DNA from: Abelmoschus esculentus
Lineage: Eukaryota; Streptophyta; Magnoliopsida; Malvales; Malvaceae
Assembly (NCBI GenBank): GCA_035048815.1
Contig: JAUCBN010000021.1
Location: 3,503,501 to 3,567,500 of the forward strand
Length of the DNA: 64,000 bases
Direction: 5' to 3'
The number at the start of each line of letters is the position of its first letter. Positions within the stretch are counted from its first letter, which is position 1. A program made the translations under genes and the position numbers. The notes under the pieces were generated by a model. That model was not told the DNA's origin. It saw nothing but the letters and a program-made list of their open reading frames with translations, and searched no databases. Below, piece by piece: positions 48,302 to 58,827 of the stretch.

Positions 48302-48802
48302 TAAGGGTGTTCAAAAATATTCAATCCGGTTAACTCGATCTGATTATCTATTTATTTTATTCAATTTTTATTTTTGGATCGGATATCCGATCCGATTTTA
48401 AGTTTTTCGAATCGGATACAAATTATAATAATTCAAGTTTCAGATTATATGAAAACCCAAAAAATCAAAAATTTAATTTTTATTAATATTAATCTTGTTA
48501 TATTCAATAATTTAGAGCTTGTTATATTCAAAATTTTAAAAAATTGAAAAACGTTAATCTTGTTGTATTTAATAATTTGTTGTTTATTGTATTCGAAATT
48601 ATAATTTTCTCATAAATACAACCTTCAAATTCAAAAAATTAGTTTAATCAAATTATATTTTTGGATAATCGGATATCCGATATCTGAATATGCGGATATC
48701 TGCTTTTTCCGAATCAAATACGGATCACTATATCATCGATTCAAAAACCTGGATATCCAAAAAAATCCGATCCGATCCGATATTCGACAATGAACACCCC
48801 TA
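48302..48802. mobile_element. hAT-type MITE, GGATATCCGATC family, copy 2
   Basis: The left end is TAAGGGTGTTCAAAAATATT; the inverted right end is TAGGGGTGTTCATTGTCG. Inverted relative to 42800-43341. Flanks CCGAATAT and TCTAATAC match at 5 of 8. Confidence 0.75.
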
Positions 48803-49600
48803 TCTAATACAAGTTTACCACAAGCGTATTAAATATAAATCTATAAATATATAATATAAATGGTAAAACTAAAAAGTTTTTATAAGCGTATTAGTTTTAG
48901 AGTTGAGGTTAAATGATTATATTTAAGATTTTTAAATTCGAAGGTTATAATTAGAGTTTAAAGTTTATGATTAAAATTTAGGGTTTATATGTTAGAGTTA
49001 AATGTAATATAGTTAAAGATTTAAATTTTAATCTACAAACCCTAAATTCTAATCTTAAACCATCGATTCTAAATCACTAACCCTAAACCCATAAATTTTA
49101 AACACTAAAAATTTGATCCTAAACCTATGGAATACTATTCCTTCCGTAAAATATGAAAACGAAAGTATAATGTTTTGAGTTCATGAAAAATAGGCTTAAG
49201 GGCTACTTTTGCTCTCCAGTAGTTTTAATTTATCTATTTTTCTCTTGTGATATTTTTATATCAATTTGGTTTCTAAAGTAGTCGAATTGCAATACCGTTT
49301 GTCCTTTGAGTAATACTTTAGTCTTAATTTTTAAATCTCAATCCCTAAATATTAAATCTCGACAAAATTTTTTATTGATCTAAATTAATTATAAAACAAC
49401 TGTACTAACCATTTTTATCAGGGGTTCGAACCAAACCCTAAACCAAAACCCTACCTCTAAACTGAAACCTTAAACCATATTCCTAAATTATAATATTAAC
49501 TATATATATGAGATAAATAAACCAAAATTATAAAATTATTATTATTATTATTCAAAACCAAAAAAAATATTATATAATAAAAAGTCCATTACAAATTTTT
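48803..49600. other. AT-rich DNA with degenerate TTTAGGG-like text in both orientations
   Basis: 48890-49010 has AAATTTAGGGTTTAT-like phrases. 49030-49130 has CTAACCCTAAACCCATAA-like phrases, so the block is loosely palindromic. Similar blocks occur at 32200-32400 and 59500-59715. No gene. Confidence 0.4.
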
Positions 49601-50699
49601 AACCCAAAAATAAATAATACATGGAACCATTATCCCAAGCCCATTACACTACCCATCAGTTCAAACCAACAACCAGACCCGTATTCCATAACCCAACCCA
49701 ATACAAATTAAACCCACATCATTACCCAGATACCAAATCCTTAACCCGGTTCATAACCCGAATATGCAACCCGACTATCCAACTCCCCAACTCCCTTTTT
49801 AGTTCCTGGGAGGCTTCTGGAATTAGCCCCTTCGAATTTCACAGCAAGATTGTTCATCTTTAGCATCACCGAAGACCACGTCAGCGCCATCCGGAGTCCT
49901 CACTAGCAACGATAGCCATGTCATCGGAACCTCCTCTACATCCGAACAACCAAACCAAAGAATGATCCCCAATTTTCTGTGCTACAAACCGAACCAAGTA
50001 AAGACAAAGACAGAGTGGTCCCCCTATCATACGAATAGCTGCCAGGAATACACAAATAAACAAAAGGACAACAAATCAGAATAATTTTCATTTTCTTTTT
50101 ATTACCAATGTAAATCGGGTATAAGAACCCAACAAAATCAGATGTAAAGGGGAGACGGGGGATATTCATCCAAATCAATGAAAATCAATATTTTTCAGAG
50201 CAATCATATTTTACTGTTTTAAATAATAAAAAAACAAGCAAGGTTAGGTTTTACCATGGAGTCGATCACCGGTTTCTTGTCACCGGTTCGTCTCCTGTTT
50301 TATCTCCTTTGATTACTGTTTCTTTCTTTCTCTCTAAAACAAGATTTTACAAACTCGGATTTTCAAGGTTGAGTTCTGTTTTTGGGATTCCTGAAGAAAA
50401 TCTTTAAAAAAATAGATTCAGGATCTGTTTTTAATGATTTTTAAAAGATGGGTTGAGGTTTTGAAATGTACAGTGTTTTGCTCTTATTTTTCTGGGTTTC
50501 AAACTGAAAAGGAAGAACAGAGAGGAGAAAGATACACTAGTATCGTATAAAAGCATTTATTTTTGGGTTTTATTTTTCTTTGAAATTTATAATAAATTTA
50601 ATTCATTCCTTTATTAGTCTTTCTTTACTTTTTCAACAGCATTTATTTGGGGATAGTTCTGGAAAAAACCCTTAAAAAAGGGTCTAAAATAAGCCTTAA
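49601..50699. repeat. Probable LTR-type repeat sequence
   Basis: Richer in C than its flanks, with CCCAACCCAATAC / ACCCGGTTCATAACCCG text and a later stretch (50210-50640) of leader-like T-rich DNA. This resembles plant Gypsy LTRs in style. No terminus, primer site or coding domain proves it. The open frame at 49621 is not convincing as a gene. Confidence 0.35.
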
Positions 50700-53345
50700 C
50701 CGGTTTACCCGGTCACATTGTGCACATAAAACTATATACATAATTTCTTACAAAAACTGTAAGAAAAACGGTACATACATAAATTGGCACAAATATAGTA
50801 AGGATTTGTGTATGTACACAATTCCTTACAAAAACTGTAAGAAAAACGGTACATACATAAATTGTTACAAACGTAAGGATTTGTGTACAAACATAAATCA
50901 CTACGAGAATACATAAATTTGCACAAAAATGATAAGTATTTGTGTATGTACACAATTCCTTACAAAGTATACACAACGGCTTACGAAAATCGTAAGAAAA
51001 AAGGTATGTACACAAATCCTTACCACTTCAAAACCATGAGCTAAAGGAGGCATCCAAGGGTAAGAATTTGTGTACATACACAATTTCCTACAAGAATACA
51101 CAATATGACACCCAAATGGTAAAGATTTATGTTTGTACACAATTCCTTATAAAGTATACACAACGGCTTACGAAAACCGTAAGAAGAAGGTATGTACACA
51201 AATCCTTATGACTTCAAAACCATGAGCTAAAGGAGGCATCCAAGGGTAAGGATTTGTGTACATACACAATTTCCTACAAGAATACACAATATGCCACCCA
51301 AACGGTAAGGATTTGTGTTTGTATACAATTCCTTATAAACTATACACAACGACCTACGAAAACCGTAAGAAAAAAGGTATGTACACAAATCCTTACCACT
51401 TCAAAACCATTAGCTAAAGGAGGCATCCAAGGGTAAGGATTTGTGTACATACACAATTTCATACAGGAATACACAATATGACACGAAAACGGTAAGGATT
51501 TGTGTTTGTGCACAAATCCTTACAAAGTATATACAACGGCTTACGAAAACCGTAAGAAAAAATGTATGTACACAAATCCTTACCACTTCAAAACCATGAG
51601 CTAAAGGAGGCTTCCAAGGGTAAGGATTTGTGTACATACACAATTTCATACAAGAATACACAATATGACACGAAAACGGTAAGGATTTATGTTTGTACAT
51701 AAATCCTTACAAAATATACACAACGGCTTATGAAAACCGTAAGAAAAAAGGTATGTACACAAAACCTTACCACTTCAAAACCATGAGCTAAAGGAGGCTT
51801 CCAAGGGTAAGGATTTGTGTACATACACAATTTCCTACAAGAATACACAATATGACACGAAAACGGTAAGGATTTGTGTTTGTACACAAATCCTTATAAA
51901 GTATACATAACGGCTTACTAAAACCGTAAGAAAAAAGGTATGTACACAAATCCTTACGACTTCAAAATCATGAGCTAAAGGAGGCATCCAAGGGTAAGGA
52001 TTTGTGTACATACATAATTTCCTACAATAATACACAATATGACACCAAAATGGTAAGGATTTATGTTTGTACACAATTCCTTACAAAGTATGCATAACGG
52101 CTTACGAAAACTGTAAGAAAAAAGGTATGTACACAAATCCTTACGACTTCAAAACCAAGAGCTAAAGTAGGCATCCAAGGGTAAGGATTTGTGTACATAC
52201 ACAATTTTCTACTATAATACACAATATGGCACCAAAATAGTAAGGATTTATGTTTATACATAAATCCTTACAAAGTATACACAACGGCCTACGAAAACCG
52301 TAAGAAAAAAAGGTATGTACACAAATATTTACCACTTCAAAACCATGAGCTAAAGGAGGCTTCCAAGGGTAAGGATTTGTGTATATACACAATTTCCTAT
52401 AAGAATACACAATATGGCACGAAAACGGTAAGGATTTGTGTTTGTACATAAATCCTTACAAAGTATACACAACGACTTACTAAAACCGTAAGAAAAAAAG
52501 TATGTACACAAATCCTTACGACTTCAAAATCATGAGCTAAAGGAGGCATCCAAGGGTAAAGATTTGTGTATATACACAATTTCCTACAATAATACACAAT
52601 ATGGCAAATGGTAAGGATTTATTTTTGTACACAATTCCTTACAAAATATACACAACGGCTTACGAAAATCATAAGAAAAAAGGTATATACACAAATCCTT
52701 ACGACTTCAAAACCAAGAGCTAAAGGAGGCTACCAAGGGTAAGGATTTGTGTACATACACAATTTCCTACAAGAATACACAATATGTCACCCAAATGGTA
52801 AGGATTTATGTTTGTACACAATTCCTTACATAGTATACACAACGTCTTACGAAAAACGTAAGAATAAAGGTATGTACACAAATCCTTATGGCTTCTAACC
52901 ATGAGCTAAAGGAGACCATCTAAGGGTAAGGGTTTGTGTACATACACAAATAGCTACGAGTATACTTAAATTGCCACAAAAATGGTAAGGATTTGTGTAT
53001 GTACACAATTCCTTACAAAGTATACATAATGACTTACGAAAAACGTAAGAAAAAATGTACGTACACAAATCCTTACGATTTCGAAATCATAAGCTAAAGG
53101 AGGCCATCTAAGGGTAAGTATTTGTGTACATACCTTTTTCCTTATAGTTTTCGTAAGCATTTGTGTATATTTTATAGAGATTTGTGTACATACATAAATC
53201 TTTACATCTTTTGTACCAATTTTATGTATTCTCGTAGTAAATTGTGTATGTACACAAATTCTTACCTTTGGATGGCTCCTTTAGCTCATGGTGAGAAGTT
53301 GTAAGGAATTGTGTACATACCTTTTTCCTTACGGTTTTTGTAAGC
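50700..53345. repeat. 187-bp tandem repeat array, last unit inverted
   Basis: The anchor CTAAAGGAGG begins at 51041, 51227, 51414, 51601, 51788, 51975, 52162, 52350, 52537, 52720, 52906 and 53094: spacing 186, 187, 187, 187, 187, 187, 188, 187, 183, 186, 188. The 50700-51030 part is a diverged start. 53115-53345 is an inverted unit (CTCCTTTAGCTCATGG at 53277-53292). Each unit contains GTAAGGATTTGTG and its reverse complement, forming hairpins. Many short minus-strand frames repeat across the array; since 187 is not a multiple of three they shift frame and are not genes. Confidence 0.95.
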
Positions 53346-53369
53346 CATTGTATATACTTTGTAAGAAAT

Positions 53370-55230
53370 TGTGTATAATATTTATTCGTATATTTTTTAT
53401 TCGAATATTTTTATTTGAATATTTATTATACGAATATTTTTATTCGAGTATTTTTATTCGAAAATTTTTATTTGAATATTTATTATACGAATATTTTTAT
53501 TCGTATATTTTTTATTCAAATATTTTTATTCAAGTATTTTTATTCGTATACTTTTTATTCGAATATTTTTTTCTAATATTTATTATATGAATATTTTTAT
53601 TCTAATATTTATTATATGAATATTTTTATTCAAATATATTTTAGTCGAATATTTTTATTCAAAAATTTTTATTCGAATATATATTATACGAATATTTTTA
53701 TTCCAATATTTTTTATTCGAATATTTTTATTCCAATATTTATTATATAAATATTTTTATTCCAATATTTATTATACGAATATTTTTATTCGAATATTTTT
53801 ATTTAAAAATTTGGCATAAAGATAGTTTTCACCCTTAACGTTTATAACTTTGGTCATTTTAGCCCCTATTCTTTTTTTGGGATAAATTTAGCCCTTGACC
53901 TTTATCTTTTTAACAAATAACTCATTTTTTAACTACCATCATAACTGAACCGTTAAAAATTTAATAATGATGACATGTCATATATATGTAATAATATATT
54001 TTAAATGACTTAACATCTAGTATATCAAATACATAAATGCGGGATATAGTTTTATTCTAATCTAAAAATATAAATAATTAAAATTTAATATTAAAAATTA
54101 TTATTTTTTATTTATTAAAAATTAATTAAATCTAAAACAAAAGGCTACTAAATATTTTCAACCTTAACTATAGTAAAATCAAAATTTTATCTAAAAAGGT
54201 ATGGACATAATTTGAGAACAAAGTGTTTTGTATAGTTTGTTACCGGTGAATCAAAGATAAATTTTTTTGATAATAATCAATTAGATTTTTATTATTTTAA
54301 TTTTGAATTTAGGTATTTTAGTTTTAATATAAATCGGAGTTTTAGGGTTTTATAAAGATATTTTAGTTTAGTTAGGGTTGAAAATATTTAGTAAATTTTT
54401 GTTTTGTATTTAATTAATTTTTAATATTTTATTAAATTTAAATTTTTTATATTTTATACTGGAATAAAATTATATTCTATATATATGTATATATTTAATA
54501 GTTTAGATTATATGTCATTTAAAATATATTATCACATATATATGATATGTTACCATTATTAAATTTTTAACGGTTCAATTATCATAGTAGTTAAAAAATG
54601 AGTTATTTGTTAAAAAAACATAGATCAAGGGCTAAATTTATCCCAAAAAAAGAATAGGGGCCAAAATGACAAAAATTATAAACGTTAAGGGTGAAAATTA
54701 TCTTTATGCCTAAAAATTTTTATTTGAATATTTATTATACGAATATTTTTATTTGTATATTTTTTATTCGAATATTTTTATTCCAATATTTATTATATGA
54801 ATATTTTTATTCGAATATTTATTATACGAATATTTTTTATTCGAATATTTTTATTCAAATATTTTTTATTCATATATTTTTATTCAAATATTTATTATAC
54901 GGATATTTTTATTTTAATATTTATTATAAGTATACTTATATTTGAATATTTATTATACGGATATTTTTATTCGAGTATTTTTATTCAAATATTTATTATA
55001 TGAATATTTTTATTCGAATATCTTTTTATACGAATATTTTTATTTGTATATATTTTATTCGAATCTTTTTATTTGAATATTTTATTCGAATATTTATTAT
55101 ACGAATATTTTTATTTGAATATTTATTATACTAATATTTTTATTCGAATATTTATTTTATGAATATTATTATTCTAATATTTATTATATAAATATTTTTA
55201 TTCGAATATTTTTTATTTTAATATATAAAA
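53370..55230. repeat. TTCGAA-rich minisatellite, split by a Mutator-type MITE
   Basis: Units of about 14-21 bp, of the kind ATTCGAATATTTTT and ATTTATTATACGAATATTTTT, run from 53370 to 53803. They resume from 54711 to 55230 after the element 53813-54710. The repeated Phe/Ile/Tyr/Leu frames seen here are by-products of the repeat. Confidence 0.93.
53813..54710. mobile_element. Long-TIR Mutator-type MITE, young copy
   Basis: Ends GGCATAAAGATAGTTTTCAC and (inverted) GGCATAAAGATAATTTTCAC. The TIRs extend about 190 bp, through AAATTTAGCCCTTGA and ACTCATTTTTTAACTA text. The target duplication TAAAAATTT is perfect over 9 bp (53804-53812, 54711-54719), the Mutator signature. 898 bp, no transposase. 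Relative of 5723-6670. Confidence 0.95.
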
Positions 55231-57079
55231 ATAAATTTAGTAACCATTATTTAAAAAAAAGAGGGTTTATATTGGAGGGTTTTTTTTAGGCTCCATTTAA
55301 GGAGGTTTTTTTAGCCACACCCTTTATTTGGCATTAATTTCTAAAAAAAAAATTCACTGCCGTGTGAAAGGGGGGAATGAATCCATTTATTTCTTTTCTA
55401 TTTTCCTTAAATTTGGCAATCATATGTTAATTTATTTTTAAATGTTTATGTAAAATATATATATTTTTATTATGTTTATATATTTTATAGTATTTTATTT
55501 TATTACCTTTTCACATTCTTTTTCCTTATATATGTTTTAGTTTTATACGATTTTGTATATATTATATACTTTATTTTTTATATAATAAATATAACATATT
55601 TTATGTATATATTTTAAATTTATACGATGTATATATGTATTTTACTCTTATGTTATATATGTTATATTATATATATATATATTTTATTTCTGTCAGTTAT
55701 ATATTTATATTATTTTATAAAGTAAGTTGATTAGTTTCTATACTTATATGTAAAGTATTATGTATGTTTGTATAAATTACTTATATATACTTAATAGTCA
55801 TATTTCATTATATATTATAATGTAATTCATTTTATTTTATACATTTTGATGATTCATTTGATTTATTTATTTATTCTTTATTCATTTTTTTATTTTATTC
55901 TATCGGTTTTACGGTGACCTGCAACGAGGATAATCCGTATTATTTATAGCCCGTTTGTTCTAACTTTTAACACCTAACCTTTATTTTACCGCATTTATTT
56001 TATCGCAATTTAATTTTTCGTATTTATTTTTCTTACAATTTATTTTATGCAATTTAATTTTTTGTATTTACTTTTTCGTAATTTAATTTCTTACATATAT
56101 ATTTGTTGTAATTTAATTTCTCGCACTTTACTTTCTGCATTTATTTTATTTATTTATTTATTTGTATATTCGATTCAGTTATTCAACATTCGTCACATCC
56201 ACTTGTTAATTAATGAATTTATTAATTATGTCTTTACTCGGTTGTAACGGGCCCGTGTTCCGACGTATCGGTCGCGGTATATGCGTTGCCTTCGAATAAA
56301 GACACGGTAAAAATAAAATCAATTCAAATATTTAAACAAAAATTAATTTAAATGTCACTTTAAAACGGAAAATCCAAAATTAATTAAGCAGTTACTTTGA
56401 TAGAGGTGCCAATTTTTGGGCGGTTTTAAACCTTAAATTCGTTTTTAACCGTAACCGACTCTCGAACCCAAATCATTTTGAATCTCTAGTTTTTACGGTG
56501 TCCGGCCTACCAAAGTGGTCGGTGACAACTCTACCTTTTTTTTTAAAATCCCTAATTTCAAAATTTTCCTTTTCAATCTAAAATTTCTTTTTTAATCTCA
56601 AATACCTAATTTTAACTTTTCAATTCCTATTTTTTTTAAAAAAACCCTAGATTTCAAATTTTTTTCAACATTTCAAAATTCCTAATTTTTGTACACAATT
56701 TAAAAACCTAATTTTTAATTTTAAATCCTAATTTTCTAAATTTCCCCAAAATTTCGTTTCAAATCCAAATCCCTAAATTCCACTTTTCAAACCCTAATTT
56801 CAATTCCACTAGTGACCCCCTTTTTCCTTTTTTTTACACCTATTATTATTTTTAAGAAATTTAGGGTCACTATAACATAAAAATATTCTTAAATCTTAAA
56901 CGATGATGTAGTTCGATTAATTTAAAGGTCAAAATAATACGAAAATACTGTAAGGACGAAATTGATAACTTATAACCCTTTCTTAAGCCTGAAAATATTA
57001 ACAAAAATTGAAGACATGTATATTAAACACATTCTATATTAAGCAATCACTCCGATAGTGTATTATGAAAAATCTAGTA
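55231..57079. repeat. Probable remnant of a Tat/Ogre-like LTR and leader, then annexin B promoter
   Basis: 55900-56520 has LTR-like text (GTAACGGGCCCGTGTTCCG, ACGGTGTCCGGCCTACC). At 56520 follows GGTGACAACTCTACC, a possible mutated form of the tRNA-Arg primer site TGGCGACTCC used by Ogre-like elements. 56530-56870 is CT-rich leader-like DNA. No coding domain follows. The interpretation is tentative. Confidence 0.35.
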
Positions 57080-57088
57080 CTATAAATA
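57080..57088 (+). promoter_or_regulatory. TATA box of annexin B
   Basis: CTATAAATA, about 65 bp before the ATG at 57149. Confidence 0.75.
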
Positions 57089-57148
57089 TCGTACTTTGAT
57101 ATCTCTAGTGGGATTCAGGAAATTTGTTAATGTCAAACAAAGAAGAGA

Positions 57149-58827
57149 ATGGCCACCATTGCAGTTCCTAGCCAGGTTTCAATCAGAGATGATGCAGAAG
57201 CTCTTTATAAGGCTTGTAAAGGTTAATAAACATGGAAAATTTTACTAAAAAATCTTGTTTTTTTCATGTATCTGATCATTGTTTTTCTTATAATTCATCT
57301 TTATATAAAATTAAATTCGGGTTTTGTCGTAAATTTGATAGGATGGGGCACCGATGGGAAGGCGATAATCGAAGTGTTGGGTCGTAGAAATGCGTCTCAA
57401 AGGAAGCTGATCAGGCTAGCTTATGAAGAGCTTTACGAAGAAGATCTCGTCAAGCGTCTCGAGAAAGAGCTTTCCGGTGATTTCGAGGTTAATTAACAAT
57501 GGCACCACCGTTACTGGTATCGTTGCCGATACCAGTACCATATCTATTTCATTTTGGATGCTTGATACGGTTATTTATTGTGAAATATATATGTAGAAAG
57601 CAGTGTGTCGTTGGATACTGGATCCAGCCGATCGAGACGCGGTGTTAGCCCATGTGGAGCTAAGGGATTCGAGCGACGAACACCCAGTGCTAGTCGAAAT
57701 TTCGTGCACCCGATCCTCGGAGGAGCTATTGTCGATAAGACGAGCCTACCACGCTCGATACAAACGTTCCCTAGAGGAGGAAATTTTCGATAATGCCAAG
57801 GGAGACACACGGAAGGCAGCCTCTTATACTTAGTTCTTGTCTCTGTCTTGATTTTCTGGTCGGATATTACGAGTTTAGATATTTTATTTGATATTCGAAT
57901 CGAGTTTATTTCTGCGGACACTGGATTTGAATATCTAAATCTGTAATATATCCAATCTGTTACCGTTCCTATGGACTTATGATTGCCAGGAAACAGGTTG
58001 AGGTCACCCCAGACCTCATGATCTAATCGTGTACCGGAGACTTAACTCCGGTACTCGACTAGCTCTTTTCCTGTCTCTATGGTATCTCGGTCTACCGCAA
58101 TAGCTCCGATTTACGAGCATCGGCAGCATAATATCTGAAAGTTTTGCTTGCTGTTTACAGCTCTTGATTGGAATGGTGAGTGCATTTAGATTTGAGGGGG
58201 AAGAGATAAACAAAAAGCTAGCAAAATCTGAAGCCAAAGACCTCCATGAAGCTATCAAAGACAAGAAACTCGACAACGACGATGTTATTCGGATCCTTAC
58301 AACGAGGAGCAAAATGCAGCTACAGGCCACGTTCAATTGTTACAGAGAAGAAGAAGGCACTTCCATTACTAAGGTATACCCCAACGCATCCAATATCTTC
58401 CAATGATCAAGCTATGCATTCCTGATTAACGTCTGTTGTGTCTCCAGAATTTGCCGAATAATTCGAAAAACGAATTCCTAGCAACGTTGCGTATCACAGT
58501 CCGATGCCTCCAGGACCCGAAAAAGTACTTCGAAAAGGTGACAAGTCCTGTATGTTATAGATAACGATAAATATATGATCGCACAATTCTCTAATGTACC
58601 GTATATACTAACTTGCGGCATAGGCTTTGCGGAATTCGATGCAAAGGATCGGAACCGACGAGGATGCTCTTACGAGAGTCATCGTTACGAGGGCTGAGAA
58701 GGACCTGAAGGAAATCAAAGAGCTTTATTACAAGAGAAACAGTGTGCGGCTTGAGGAGGCTGTTGAAAAGGAAACTAAAGGGGATTACAAGGACATGCTG
58801 CTTACTCTCTTAGGGAATGATGTTTGA
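57149..58827 (+). CDS. Annexin (RJ4-like), copy B
   Basis: Exons 57149-57221, 57342-57487, 57597-57815, 58161-58373, 58448-58537 and 58624-58827 give 314 aa, aligning with copy A exon by exon without a gap. Four annexin repeats are present. GWGT (25-28) and GDFE (70-73) keep the repeat I Ca2+ site; IGTDED and GDYKD mark repeat IV. Differences from A: R39 replaces the conserved His, G30 replaces Glu, and an 86-bp intron (58538-58623) splits the last exon after YFEK. Intron 3 again starts with GC (CGGAAG|GCAGCC), at exactly the position used in copy A. The expected role is Ca2+-dependent membrane binding as in the family; loss of His39 may remove the proposed redox function. About 11.2 kb of repeats separates it from copy A. 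The frame is intact. Confidence 0.94.

Noticed and set aside
49621..49863. 80-aa plus-strand frame
   Set aside because: No domain, no splice partner; it lies in LTR-like DNA.
50713..52902. Series of 60-100 aa minus-strand frames with repeated Cys/Tyr-rich text
   Set aside because: They follow the 187-bp repeat, and since 187 is not a multiple of three each unit changes frame; no start context or conserved domain.
53288..55003. Phe/Ile/Tyr/Leu-rich repeated frames resembling membrane proteins
   Set aside because: Direct translation of the TTCGAA minisatellite.
57571..57921. 116-aa minus-strand frame opposite annexin B exon 3
   Set aside because: Shadow of the annexin coding exon.
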